The notes: generated by a model from the letters alone, not told the origin. A DNA stretch of 64,000 nucleotides from 62-47 sp051954235 (GCA_051954235.1 JBQCHY010000005.1:62001-126000); one strand, 5' to 3'. Shown: positions 27,681 through 37,043, numbered from the stretch's first letter. Made by a program: numbers and translations.

Positions 27681-27887
27681 CGTCGTGCCCACTCCGAAAC
27701 GGCGCGCCAGCGGGTCGAGGCTTCGCCGGAAATTGCGCTTCTATCTAGCGTCGGCCGGGGTTCCTGAACAGGCCAAATGCCGGTTCCGTGACCCGTTACC
27801 CAGCCTTGAGAACAATTTCGGCGCGGCCGAGGAACGTGACGATCGATCGGCCTTGCAACGGCCGGGTCCGCCGGTTAGCGATCGCAC

Positions 27888-28574
27888 ATGAAAAATGCAC
27901 CCGTCATTGCCTTCGATCTCGATGGCACCCTGGTCGATACCGCTCCGGACCTCATCGGCGCTCTCAACCACATTCTCGTGCGCGAGAAGATGTCGCCGCT
28001 GCCGCTTGATTCCGCGCGCAATCTGATCGGGGCCGGTGCCCGGCGGCTGCTCGAACGCGGTCTGGAAGTCGAGAACCGGCAGGTGACGCCGGCGGAAATG
28101 ACGAAGCTGACCGAGGATTTTATCGCCTATTACGCCGATCACATCGCCGACGAATCCCGCCCCTTCGAGGGGCTGGAAGCAGCGCTCGACGACCTCGCCG
28201 GGCGTGGCTATCGGCTGGCGGTCTGCACCAACAAGCTGGAATGGCTGTCGCGCCGGCTGCTGGACCGGCTCGGGCTGACGCCCCGGTTCGCGGCAATCTG
28301 CGGCGCGGACACGTTCGGCGTCTCCAAGCCGGACCCGATCATCCTGCGCCAGACGGTTGCGAAAGCCGGCGGGACGATCACCTCCACCATCATGGTCGGC
28401 GACGCCGGAACCGACGTCGGGGTGGCGAGGCGCGCCGGCGTTCCGGTGATCGGCGTCTCTTTCGGCTACACCGAGGTCCCGATCGCGGACCTCAAGCCGG
28501 ATCGGCTGATCGACCACATGAGCGAGCTTTCGGACGCCGTCGAAAGCCTACTGAAGATTCCTGTAAAAGATTAG
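27888..28574 (+). CDS. gph: Phosphoglycolate phosphatase (HAD family)
   Basis: A 228-residue HAD phosphatase: motif I FDLDGTLVDTAPDL (nucleophile Asp), motif III lysine in GVSKPDP, motif IV MVGDAGTDVGVARRAG. It removes phosphate from 2-phosphoglycolate, a product of DNA repair and, where Rubisco is present, of oxygenation. Length and motif spacing match Gph; other small-substrate HAD phosphatases are possible. Next to rpiA, both act on sugar-phosphate metabolism. Confidence 0.87.
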   Translation: MKNAPVIAFDLDGTLVDTAPDLIGALNHILVREKMSPLPLDSARNLIGAGARRLLERGLEVENRQVTPAEMTKLTEDFIAYYADHIADESRPFEGLEAALDDLAGRGYRLAVCTNKLEWLSRRLLDRLGLTPRFAAICGADTFGVSKPDPIILRQTVAKAGGTITSTIMVGDAGTDVGVARRAGVPVIGVSFGYTEVPIADLKPDRLIDHMSELSDAVESLLKIPVKD

Positions 28575-28720
28575 ATATTTCAAATAAGATACTGATTTTA
28601 TTCGTATCTATATCATTTCACAGCCTGATGGACTGCTGCCGGCGGCATATTGCGCGCCGCTTCGCACCCTCCTATTGTTCGCGCGGGGTCTGTGGCTGGG
28701 TGCCGCAAGAGAACGGGTGG

Positions 28721-29212
28721 ATGATGCGCAGTGTGATCGTTATCGCGGTCGCCAGCTTCGGCTTGGCGGGCTGTTCGGGCTTGTCTATGGATTCCTTCAA
28801 GCCGACGCCGAAGACCGTCCAGCTTCAGGTCGATTCGGTGCCGCCGGGCGCCGACGCCACCAGTTCGCTCGGGCCAAGCTGCAAGACGCCCTGCGCATTG
28901 GCGGTGCCGGAGAACGCCGAGAGCTTCAGCATCGCCTTCACGCTGCCGAACTATCAACCGCTCACCGTGCCGGTGCAGGTGACCCATCATCCCGGCGACT
29001 ATTTCACCTCGCAACCAGCGACCACCTTCGATCCGACCCCGGTTGTCGGCGAACTGCAAGCCGAACCGCCGAAGCGGCCGGTGCGGCGGAAGCCGCGCAA
29101 GCGTGCGGCTCCCAAGGCGGCGCCGAAAGCCGCCGCAGCGGCCCCCGCGCCCGCCGCCTCTGCGTTCCCCGCTCCGCAAACGACGCCTGCTCCCGCCCAG
29201 CCGACCCGCTGA
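28721..29212 (+). CDS. Lipoprotein of unknown function with PEGA-like segment and Pro/Ala/Lys tail
   Basis: A 163-residue product with a lipobox (FGLAGCSG) close to the N terminus. The middle resembles a PEGA-type unit (VQLQVDSVPPGADATSS...TPCALAVPEN), and the last 50 residues are rich in Pro, Ala, Arg and Lys. That tail could reach into or bind the peptidoglycan. Two adjacent ATGs (28721, 28724) are available; the frame is open farther upstream but without signal-like sequence. The promoter region upstream is unusually AT-rich. Confidence 0.78.
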   Translation: MMRSVIVIAVASFGLAGCSGLSMDSFKPTPKTVQLQVDSVPPGADATSSLGPSCKTPCALAVPENAESFSIAFTLPNYQPLTVPVQVTHHPGDYFTSQPATTFDPTPVVGELQAEPPKRPVRRKPRKRAAPKAAPKAAAAAPAPAASAFPAPQTTPAPAQPTR

Positions 29213-29349
29213 GCGGACGCCGACCGCGACAATGGGATAGATTGCGGAGCCGGCTGATCGCCCCTAGATTTAGAACGAGAATAATGCGGGGCTGAAAATC
29301 GCCCCCTGAGGAATCCTGGGGGATTCATGCCTGAGGCAGGTGTCGCGCG

Positions 29350-30372
29350 ATGTCAGGGCCTTTAGCCAATCATCCGGGAACGATGACCGACCCATTCGGC
29401 CGGACCATCACCTATCTGCGCGTCTCGGTGACCGACCGCTGCGACCTGCGCTGCTTCTATTGCATGTCCGAGGACATGACCTTCCTGCCGAAGGCCGATC
29501 TGCTGACACTCGAGGAACTCGACCGGCTGTGCTCGGTCTTCATCGAAAAGGGCGTGCGCAAGCTGCGACTGACCGGCGGCGAGCCTCTGGTTCGTCGCAA
29601 CGTGATGTCGCTGGTCCGTTCGCTGTCGCGCCATCTGGATAGCGGCGCGCTCGACGAACTGACGCTGACCACCAACGGCTCGCAACTCGCCCGCTTCGCC
29701 AACGAACTGCGCGACTGTGGCGTCCGCCGCATCAACGTCTCGCTGGATACGCTCGACCCGGCCCGTTTCAAGGCCATCACCCGCTGGGGCGATATCGACA
29801 AGGTGCTGGCCGGTATCGAGGCGGCGCGCGCCGCTGGCCTCGCGGTGAAGATCAACGCAGTGGCGCTGAAGAACGTCAACGAAGACGAGATTCCGGCTCT
29901 GATGGAATGGGCCCACGGCAAGGGCATGACCCTGACGCTGATCGAGGTGATGCCGATGGGCGACATCGGTACCGGCCGCATCGACCAATACCTGCCGCTA
30001 TCGCTACTGCGCAGCCGGCTGGCAACCCGCTACACCCTCATCGACCTCGACGATTCCACCGGCGGCCCTGCCCGCTACGTCAAGGTGAGCGAGACCGGCG
30101 GCAAGATCGGCTTCATCACGCCGATGACCCACAACTTCTGCGAATCCTGCAATCGTGTCCGCGTCACCTGCACCGGCACCATCCATACCTGCCTCGGCCA
30201 CGAGGACGCCTCCGACCTGCGCCGGCCGCTGCGGGCCTCGCCCGATAACGAGCTTCTCAGCCAGGCGATCGACCGCGCCATCGGCCTCAAGCCGAAGGGC
30301 CATGACTTCGTCATCGACCGCCGCCACAACCGCCCGAGCGTCAGCCGCCACATGAGCGTGACCGGGGGATAA
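29350..30372 (+). CDS. moaA: GTP 3',8-cyclase (molybdenum cofactor biosynthesis MoaA)
   Basis: A radical-SAM enzyme of 340 residues with CDLRCFYC (Cys31, 35, 38) for the first 4Fe-4S cluster, LTGGEPLVR, and a C-terminal cluster set FCESCNRVRVTCTGTIHTC. It ends in Gly-Gly, as MoaA does. It converts GTP to the first pterin intermediate with MoaC. ATG 29383 (MTDPFGRTITYLR) is an alternative start preceded by CGGGAACG. No other molybdopterin gene is adjacent. Confidence 0.95.
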   Translation: MSGPLANHPGTMTDPFGRTITYLRVSVTDRCDLRCFYCMSEDMTFLPKADLLTLEELDRLCSVFIEKGVRKLRLTGGEPLVRRNVMSLVRSLSRHLDSGALDELTLTTNGSQLARFANELRDCGVRRINVSLDTLDPARFKAITRWGDIDKVLAGIEAARAAGLAVKINAVALKNVNEDEIPALMEWAHGKGMTLTLIEVMPMGDIGTGRIDQYLPLSLLRSRLATRYTLIDLDDSTGGPARYVKVSETGGKIGFITPMTHNFCESCNRVRVTCTGTIHTCLGHEDASDLRRPLRASPDNELLSQAIDRAIGLKPKGHDFVIDRRHNRPSVSRHMSVTGG

Positions 30373-30552
30373 GGTCCCTCCAATGCCCACTCCGTGGGCA
30401 CTCCCACGATTGTCCCGCCCCATCGTCAAACTTCCAATTGACGGCGGCGTATCGCGCTGAAATGGTGCAGCCACTTCAAGCCGCTCGAATAATAAGCGCC
30501 CGGCCCCAAGATGCCGACGGGATGGCGGAAGTTGAAATCGGGGAGACCATCC

Positions 30553-31134
30553 GTGCAATCGCTCCTGAAACTCAGTCAGGGGATCGACGCGATCAATTCG
30601 TGGATCGGCCGCCATTTGTCGTGGCTGATCCTCGTCGCCGTCCTGATCTCGAGCGCCAACGCCACCGTCCGCAAGCTGCTCGACGAATCGTCGAACGCCT
30701 GGCTGGAATTGCAGTGGGTGCTGTTCGGAATCGTCTTCCTGCTCTGCGCGCCGTGGACGCTGCTCAACAACGAACATATCCGGATCGATATCGTCAACAG
30801 CTTCTGGCCGAAGAAGGTCCGCGACACCATCGACGTCATCGGTCACACCTTCTTCCTGATCCCGCTGTGCATCGTGATGATCCTGACCAGCGTGCCGTTC
30901 TTCATCCGGTCGTGGGAGATCAACGAGCAATCGGGCAATGCGGGCGGGCTGCCGCAATGGCCGGCGAAGTCGCTCCTGATGATCGGATTCACGCTGCTGC
31001 TGTTTCAGGGCATTTCCGAACTGATCAAGCGCATCGCGGTGATGCGGGGGCTGATCCCGGATCCTTACGAGGCGCAGCCGTCGAGCTTAGAGGCCGAAGT
31101 CGAGCATCTGGTCGAAGCCATCAAGAAAGATTGA
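30553..31134 (+). CDS. TRAP transporter small permease (DctQ-type)
   Basis: About 193 residues with four membrane helices and the DctQ landmark LELQWVLFGIVFLLCAPWTLLNNEHIRID. It is the small membrane subunit of a TRAP importer that uses an ion gradient to take up organic acids. GTG 30553 is chosen because CGGGGAG lies seven bases upstream; ATG 30511 is the alternative. It is followed by the large permease 28 bases later. Confidence 0.88.
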   Translation: MQSLLKLSQGIDAINSWIGRHLSWLILVAVLISSANATVRKLLDESSNAWLELQWVLFGIVFLLCAPWTLLNNEHIRIDIVNSFWPKKVRDTIDVIGHTFFLIPLCIVMILTSVPFFIRSWEINEQSGNAGGLPQWPAKSLLMIGFTLLLFQGISELIKRIAVMRGLIPDPYEAQPSSLEAEVEHLVEAIKKD

Positions 31135-31162
31135 GGGAGCCGGTGACGGCTCGGGGGACTCC

Positions 31163-32821
31163 ATGATTGCTTTTCTGATCGAGAACATGGCGCCGATCAT
31201 GTTCGTGGCGCTCGTCGTGTTTCTGCTGCTGGGCTATCCGGTGGCCTTCTCGCTCGGCGCCGTCGGCCTGCTGTTCGCCTTCATCGGCATCGAACTCGGC
31301 CAATTCCATCCCAACTTCCTGCAAGCCTTGCCGGAACGCGTCTACGGGGTGATGAATAACGACACGCTGCTGGCCATTCCATTCTTTACATTCATGGGAT
31401 TGGTGCTGGAGCGATCCGGCATGGCGGAGGACCTGCTCGACACCGTCGGCCAATTGTTCGGCACGGTGCGCGGCGGCCTCGCCTACGCGGTGATCTTCGT
31501 CGGCGCGCTGCTTGCCGCGACCACCGGCGTCGTCGCGGCCTCGGTGATCTCGATGGGCCTGATCTCGCTGCCGATCATGCTGCGCTACGGCTACGACCGC
31601 CGCGTCGCCACCGGCGTGATCGCGGCGTCGGGCACCTTGGCGCAGATCATCCCGCCCTCGCTGGTGCTGATCGTGATGGCCGACCAGCTCGGCCGCTCGG
31701 TGGGCGACATGTACGAGGGCGCGTTCATTCCGGGCCTGGTGCTGACCGGCTTGTATGCGGCCTATATTCTCCTCGTCTCGCTGCTATTTCCCAAGTACAC
31801 GCCGGGCCTGCCGGCCGAAGCCATCGGCTTCCGTGAAGACAGCGGCAGTCGCGGGTTGGCCTCGCTCGGCGTTCTCACCGTCGTCAGCGTTGCGTTCGCC
31901 TGGTTCATGATGCGGCATTCGGACACCCATGGCGCCGACTTCGTCGTCATCAGCATGATGTACGGCATCGTCTTCGCATTCGCCGTCGCGGTGTTGAACT
32001 GGATCGTCCATCGCCTGTTCGGCGTCCGCTTCCTGTCGCGGATGGCGCAGCAGACCACCTTCGTGATGGTGCCGCCGCTGTTCCTGATCTTCCTGGTGCT
32101 CGGCACCATCTTCATCGGCGTCGCGACGCCGACCGAAGGCGGCGCGATGGGCGCGACCGGTGCGCTCTTGCTCGGCGCGGCGAAGAAGCGCCTGTCATGG
32201 GACTTGATCCGTCAGGCGGTGCAGTCCACCGCGAAACTGTCGGCCTTCGTGATCTTCATCCTGGTCGGCGCCCGCGTGTTCTCGCTGACGTTCTACGGCG
32301 TCAACGGCCACGTCTGGGTCGAGCACTTGCTGACCTCGCTGCCCGGCGGCCAGTTCGGCTTCCTCATCTTCGTCAACGTCTTCGTCTTCATCCTGGCGTT
32401 CTTCCTCGACTTCTTCGAACTCGCCTTCATCATCATTCCGCTGCTCGGGCCGGCAGCGGAGAAGCTTGGCATCGACCTGATCTGGTTCGGCGTCATCCTC
32501 GGCGTCAATATGCAGACCTCGTTCATGCATCCGCCGTTCGGCTTCGCGCTGTTCTACCTGCGCTCGGTCGCACCGAAGGAAAGCTACGTCGATCGCGTCA
32601 CCAAGAAACGCATGGAGCCGGTCACCACCGGACAGATTTACTGGGGCGCGGTACCGTTCGTCGTGATCCAGGTGGTGATGGTGCTGCTGGTGATCCTGTT
32701 CCCCTCGATGGTCATGCACTACAAGGGCGCGGCGTCGACTATCGATCTCAACAAGGTGAAGATCGAAGTGCCGCAGATCGAACTTCCGCCGCTCGATTTC
32801 GGTCCACCGAAAATCCAGTGA
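31163..32821 (+). CDS. TRAP transporter large permease (DctM-type)
   Basis: A 552-residue, roughly twelve-helix protein with FLLLGYPVAFSLG, MLRYGYDRRVATGVIAASGTLAQIIPPS and PTEGGAMGATGALLLG, all typical of DctM. The last part (DFFELAFIIIPLLGP...MQTSFMHPPFG) is the second substrate/ion-gate half. Its length matches the mannitol/chloroaromatic (COG4664) subtype rather than the shorter C4-dicarboxylate DctM. A strong terminator follows. The two binding-protein genes lie downstream, convergent. Confidence 0.92.
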   Translation: MIAFLIENMAPIMFVALVVFLLLGYPVAFSLGAVGLLFAFIGIELGQFHPNFLQALPERVYGVMNNDTLLAIPFFTFMGLVLERSGMAEDLLDTVGQLFGTVRGGLAYAVIFVGALLAATTGVVAASVISMGLISLPIMLRYGYDRRVATGVIAASGTLAQIIPPSLVLIVMADQLGRSVGDMYEGAFIPGLVLTGLYAAYILLVSLLFPKYTPGLPAEAIGFREDSGSRGLASLGVLTVVSVAFAWFMMRHSDTHGADFVVISMMYGIVFAFAVAVLNWIVHRLFGVRFLSRMAQQTTFVMVPPLFLIFLVLGTIFIGVATPTEGGAMGATGALLLGAAKKRLSWDLIRQAVQSTAKLSAFVIFILVGARVFSLTFYGVNGHVWVEHLLTSLPGGQFGFLIFVNVFVFILAFFLDFFELAFIIIPLLGPAAEKLGIDLIWFGVILGVNMQTSFMHPPFGFALFYLRSVAPKESYVDRVTKKRMEPVTTGQIYWGAVPFVVIQVVMVLLVILFPSMVMHYKGAASTIDLNKVKIEVPQIELPPLDFGPPKIQ

Positions 32822-32839
32822 CGCCGTCAGGCAAAATGA

Positions 32840-32872
32840 AAAGCCCGGAGGTCGCTCTCCGGGCTTTTTTTT
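32840..32872 (+). terminator. Rho-independent terminator after the TRAP permease gene
   Basis: An 11-base perfect stem AAAGCCCGGAG / CTCCGGGCTTT with a 6-base loop is followed by an eight-base T run at 32865-32872. It ends the DctQM transcript and, read from the minus strand, may also stop the binding-protein transcript. Confidence 0.9.
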
Positions 32873-32926
32873 ACTTTAGACGGGATCGTCATTTCGTCAT
32901 GACGATCCCGCCTTGTTCCGTTCCGT

Positions 32927-34012
32927 TCAACCGCTCGAATGGCGTGCGAGAAAGGAGTCGTTGGCAACTTCGGCAACCTGGAACCACTGGTAACCATTGT
33001 TGGAGAAATCGGTCATCGACTCGTAGACCTTCTTGAAGTTGGCGTTCGACTTTGACACCTCCGCGTGCAACTCCTTCGCGGCCTTGAAGCAGGCTTCCAT
33101 GACCGGCTGCGGGAAAGCATGCAACTTGGTGCCGTGCCCCAGCAACTTGCGCAGCGCCTGCGGATTTTCCCTGTCGTATTTCGCCATCATCCAGTTGTTG
33201 GCGTAGTGACCGGCGTGCTCGAGAATCGCCTGATAGGATTTGGGCAAGGCGTTCCACTTGTCGAGATTGATGAAGCTCAGCAACATCGGCCCGCTTTCCC
33301 ACCAGCCGGGATAGTAGTAATGCGGCGCGACCTTGTAGAAGCCGAGCTTTTCGTCATCGTAAGGGCCGACCCATTCGGCGGCGTCGATCGTGCCTTTCTC
33401 GAGCGACGGGTAGATGTCGCCGCCGGCGATCTGCTGCGGCACCACGCCAACCTTCTGCATGACGCGACCGGCGAAGCCGCCGATCCGCATCTTCAATCCC
33501 TGCAGATCGTTGACCGACTTGATCTCCTTGCGGAACCAGCCGCCCATTTGGCATCCGGTATTGCCGGCCAACAGCGAGACGCAGTTGTAGTTCTTATAGA
33601 AGGCGTTCAACAGGTCGCGGCCACCGCCGAGCATGTACCAGGCCTGGTTGATGCGCATGTTCGGCCCGAACGCGACGTTCGAACCGAGCGCGAATGTGGG
33701 GTCCTTGCCGAAATAGTAGTAGGACGCGGTGTGACCGATCTCGCAGGTGCCGCTCTGCACGGCGTCGAGCACCTGGAGGCCGGGCACGATTTCGCCGCCG
33801 GCAAATGTCTGAATTTGAAACTTGTTGTCGGTTGCCTCGGCGACCACCTTGGCCATGATCTCGGCACCGCCATAAAGCGTATCGAGGGACTTCGGCCAGC
33901 TCGTCGGCATCCGCCATTTCAATTCCGGCATTGACTGCGCAATGGCCGGGACTGCGACCGTCGTGCTTGCCGCAGCAATACCGGTCACCTTCAGAAAGTC
34001 ACGTCGCTTCAT
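32927..34012 (-). CDS. TRAP transporter substrate-binding protein, paralogue 1 (DctP-type, COG4663-like)
   Basis: A 361-residue periplasmic receptor. MKRRDFLKVTGIAAAS is a twin-arginine (Tat) signal. The mature part shows LKWRMPTSWPKSLDTLYGG, GGWFRKEIKSVNDLQGLKMR (the arginine-rich segment that contacts carboxylate ligands) and GTIDAAEWVGPYDDEKLGF. GGGAGG lies eight bases before ATG 34012. Relatives bind 2-oxo acids or aromatic acids; the exact ligand is unknown. It is about 60% identical by eye to the next gene, a tandem duplication, and faces the DctQM genes. Confidence 0.9.
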   Translation of the reverse strand: MKRRDFLKVTGIAAASTTVAVPAIAQSMPELKWRMPTSWPKSLDTLYGGAEIMAKVVAEATDNKFQIQTFAGGEIVPGLQVLDAVQSGTCEIGHTASYYYFGKDPTFALGSNVAFGPNMRINQAWYMLGGGRDLLNAFYKNYNCVSLLAGNTGCQMGGWFRKEIKSVNDLQGLKMRIGGFAGRVMQKVGVVPQQIAGGDIYPSLEKGTIDAAEWVGPYDDEKLGFYKVAPHYYYPGWWESGPMLLSFINLDKWNALPKSYQAILEHAGHYANNWMMAKYDRENPQALRKLLGHGTKLHAFPQPVMEACFKAAKELHAEVSKSNANFKKVYESMTDFSNNGYQWFQVAEVANDSFLARHSSG

Positions 34013-34125
34013 TCTGAATCCTCCCAGTTGGAAAATGATTGATTGTGATCGTCCTCTTGGCGGGACGGTTCGACCAGATTGACGCGAACCCGTGCGCAAA
34101 TCCATCCCGATTGCAAAGGGTGCGC

Positions 34126-34162
34126 AAAAAAGCCCGGCCTTCCTGGGCGGAAAGCCGGGCTT
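34126..34162 (-). terminator. Rho-independent terminator after binding-protein paralogue 2
   Basis: Read on the minus strand, GAAGCCCGGC...GCCGGGCTT forms a nine-base stem followed by six T residues. It separates the two binding-protein transcripts, so each paralogue is likely transcribed on its own. Confidence 0.85.
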
Positions 34163-34222
34163 CGTTTGTAATAGCTTCACGCTGGAGGCTTGGACCCAAG
34201 CCTCCGGCGGGAAAACCTCGGA

Positions 34223-35311
34223 TCAGTTGCGCGTACGCGAGCGGATCATGAAGCTGTCGTTGGTGTATTCGGCGACCTGCCACCACAGGTATTCGTCGCC
34301 GCGATAGGCCTGCATCGCGTCGATCACCTTCTTGAAGGTCGGGTTCTTCGAGGAGATGTCCGCCCACAACTCGTTGGTCGCCTTGAGGCAGGCTTCCATG
34401 ATCTCGGTGGAGAACGGACGGAGTTGGGTGCCGCTGGCGACCAGTTGCTTCAGCGCCTTCGGGTTCTGCATGTCGTAACGCGCCGGCATCCACAGCGTGG
34501 TGTTAGCGGCAGCGTTGCGGATCACAGCCTGATAGTGCTTCGGCAGAGAATTCCACTTCTCCTCGTTGCAGAAGGCGTGGACCGTCGGGCCACCTTCCCA
34601 CCAGCCGGGGTAGTAGTAGAACTTGGCGACCTTCTGGAAGCCGAGCTTTTCATCGTCATAGGGGCCGACCCACTCGGCCGCGTCGATGGTGCCCTTTTCC
34701 AGCGACGGATAGATGTCGCCGCCGGCGAGCTGCTGCGGCACAACGCCGACCTTCTGCAACACCTGACCGGCAATGCCGCCGATGCGCATCTTCAGGCCCG
34801 ACAGGTCCGCAACGGTCTTGATTTCCTTGCGGAACCAGCCGCCCATCTGGGTGCCGGTGTTGCCGCACGGAATGGCGACAACCTTGTACTGCTTGAAAAA
34901 CTCATCGGCGAGTTCGTTGCCGCCGCCCTGATACAGCCAGGAGTTCTGCATGCGGGTGTTGAGGCCGAACGGCACCGACGCGAAGATCGCGAAGGTCGGA
35001 TCCTTGCCGACGTAGTAATAGGAAACCGTGTGGCTCATCTCGACGGTGCCGTTGGCGGTCGCGTCGAATGCCTGCAAGCCGGGGACGATTTCGCCAGCCT
35101 GGAAGAGCTGAATTTGAAACTTGTTGTCGGTCATTTCGGCGACTTGCTTCACAAACTGTTCGCCGCCGCCATAGATGGTGTCGAGCGACTTGGGGAAGCT
35201 CGAGGTCATGCGCCATTTCAATTCCGGCGACGACTGGGCGATGGCCGGCGAGGCCACAGCGGTCACCGCGGCGCCGGCGGCAGACACTTTGAGAAAATCA
35301 CGACGCTTCAT
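34223..35311 (-). CDS. TRAP transporter substrate-binding protein, paralogue 2 (DctP-type, COG4663-like)
   Basis: A 362-residue receptor with Tat signal MKRRDFLKVSAAGAAVTAVA, and the same core pattern as paralogue 1: LKWRMTSSFPKSLDTIYGG, GGWFRKEIKTVADLSGLKMR, GTIDAAEWVGPYDDEKLGF. AAGGAG lies seven bases before ATG 35311. A different loop set (for example FGLNTRMQNSWLYQGGG in place of FGPNMRINQAWYMLGGG) suggests a changed ligand preference. With one DctQM pair nearby, both receptors may feed the same permease (inference). Confidence 0.9.
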   Translation of the reverse strand: MKRRDFLKVSAAGAAVTAVASPAIAQSSPELKWRMTSSFPKSLDTIYGGGEQFVKQVAEMTDNKFQIQLFQAGEIVPGLQAFDATANGTVEMSHTVSYYYVGKDPTFAIFASVPFGLNTRMQNSWLYQGGGNELADEFFKQYKVVAIPCGNTGTQMGGWFRKEIKTVADLSGLKMRIGGIAGQVLQKVGVVPQQLAGGDIYPSLEKGTIDAAEWVGPYDDEKLGFQKVAKFYYYPGWWEGGPTVHAFCNEEKWNSLPKHYQAVIRNAAANTTLWMPARYDMQNPKALKQLVASGTQLRPFSTEIMEACLKATNELWADISSKNPTFKKVIDAMQAYRGDEYLWWQVAEYTNDSFMIRSRTRN

Positions 35312-35515
35312 TCAGCTTCTCCTTGCTTGCGTTTCGCTTGCGTTTCTGACGCCGACGGGGTGACCACAACGGCGATTGGAAGGCGACCAAAGGGGACGCG
35401 CTGGCATGCTCTGTAACACGGAACATGCATAGCAGAAACGCATCCCGACCCGTTGTCGGGGAAATTCAACGAAAGTCTCATGCGTTGTTCGGCGGCGCGA
35501 TGCGGGAGCGCCGCT

Positions 35516-36676
35516 TCAATCCGCGGCCATCGCCAGCACATCCTTGAGTTGATCGCGCACCTGCGTCGCAATGGCGCGGTAAATCGCCGCGTGCGGGCCG
35601 TTCGGCTCGCTGACCACCACGGGCGTGCCGGCATCCGAGGTCTCGCGAATCGACATGTGCAGCGGCACCTCGCCGAGGAACGGCACGCCGAGCCGCTCCG
35701 CTTCGTGCCGCGCGCCGCCGTGGCCGAAGATATCCGACCGCGTGCCGCATTCGGGACACTGGAAGTAACTCATGTTCTCGACGATGCCGAGCACGGGCAC
35801 GTTCACCTTCTTGAACATCGCCAGCCCGCGCCGCGCATCGATCAGCGCCAGATCCTGGGGCGTCGACACGATCACCGCGCCCTTGAGCGGAACGTTCTGC
35901 GCCAGCGTCAATTGCGCGTCGCCGGTGCCCGGCGGCATGTCGACGACGAGCACATCGAGCTTGCCCCACGCCACCTCGCGCAACATCTGGGTGATCGCCG
36001 ACATCACCATCGGGCCACGCCAGATCATCGCGGTCTCTTCCTCGACCAGGAAGCCGATCGACATGATCGACAGTCCGAAGCGTTCGATCGGGATCATCTT
36101 CTTGTGCTCGTTCACCACCGGCTTGTCGTGAATGGCGGTGAGCCGCGGCACCGAGGGGCCGTAGATGTCGGCATCCATCAGCCCGACCCGCAGACCGAGA
36201 TCGCGCAGGCCCAATGCGAGATTGAGCGACGTGGTGGACTTGCCCACGCCGCCTTTGCCCGACGCCACCGCGACGATCGCGGCGATGCCGGGGACCGGCG
36301 CCTGCTTCGCCATCGGCGAACCCGACGCCGCATGCGGCGTCGGCCGATGGGCGGAGGCCGGCGGCAGGCCGCCCCCTGCCCCCGACACGCGGCGATACGG
36401 CGCGGGCGCGGCGCCCGCCGCTGCCGTCGGCTTACGCTCGGCTGTCAAAACCACCATCGCGCTGGTCACGCCGGGCATGCCGCGCACGGCAGCTTCGGCC
36501 TTGGCCCGCACGTCACCCCACGCGGCCGCGTTGGCGGCGTCGACGTTGATGGAAAAATACGCCTTGCCGTCGTTGATGGCGATCTCCGACAGCACCTTGG
36601 CTTGCGTCAGCGGGACGCCGTCGGGCGACAGGACATTGGACAGGACATCGCGAATTTGCCGTTCGGTGACACTCAA
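35516..36676 (-). CDS. apbC: Iron-sulfur cluster carrier protein (Mrp/ApbC family ATPase)
   Basis: A 386-residue protein: N-terminal MIP18-like domain (VLSPDGVPLTQAKVLSEI), a Pro/Ala linker, then the deviant Walker A VASGKGGVGKSTTSLNLA, MDADIYGPSVP and a CxxC pair in YFQCPECGTRSD that holds a shared 4Fe-4S cluster in the dimer. It binds and transfers Fe-S clusters in the cytoplasm. The start is TTG 36676 with GAGGAG seven bases upstream. It diverges from the dehydrogenase gene at 37044. Confidence 0.93.
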   Translation of the reverse strand: MSVTERQIRDVLSNVLSPDGVPLTQAKVLSEIAINDGKAYFSINVDAANAAAWGDVRAKAEAAVRGMPGVTSAMVVLTAERKPTAAAGAAPAPYRRVSGAGGGLPPASAHRPTPHAASGSPMAKQAPVPGIAAIVAVASGKGGVGKSTTSLNLALGLRDLGLRVGLMDADIYGPSVPRLTAIHDKPVVNEHKKMIPIERFGLSIMSIGFLVEEETAMIWRGPMVMSAITQMLREVAWGKLDVLVVDMPPGTGDAQLTLAQNVPLKGAVIVSTPQDLALIDARRGLAMFKKVNVPVLGIVENMSYFQCPECGTRSDIFGHGGARHEAERLGVPFLGEVPLHMSIRETSDAGTPVVVSEPNGPHAAIYRAIATQVRDQLKDVLAMAAD

Positions 36677-37043
36677 TTTTTCTCTCCTCGCGCCCGCCGA
36701 TCATCCGGCAATAATCCGGAGCGGCGCGCTCGTCCTTGCGCCGCGTCAAACCGATCGGCTGGCGAATTTTCCCGGGCCCTATAGAGCAATAGCCATACCC
36801 CGGCGCAATGGTTCCTTTGTCGCGAGGCGTCGCATTCGACCCTCAATACGCCCTCGCCGCGTCTCGCCTGACGCGCACCGATGCGGCATCGCGAAAGCGA
36901 TTTTCCGGGGCGGGCGTTGCTCTGCGGGCCTGACGGACTATGCTGCAACTCTCACTCGGTCCGGGCCGTGTCCGCGCCCTCTCCATCGTCAAACAACACG
37001 GCACTTCTCAAGCAAATGCCGGCAAACACCCAAGGTTTCCATC
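36677..37043. other. Divergent intergenic region apbC / dehydrogenase
   Basis: This 367-base gap separates two divergent genes and should contain both promoters. I see no gene, no terminator and no palindromic repeat. Base composition is like the neighbouring coding DNA. Confidence 0.5.

Noticed and set aside
29266..29290. Irr half-site TTTAGAA upstream of moaA
   Set aside because: Only one half matches; the second half has no similarity to TTCTAAA.
29213..29349. Moco riboswitch before moaA
   Set aside because: The gap has simple hairpins only and I cannot match the conserved core of the known element.
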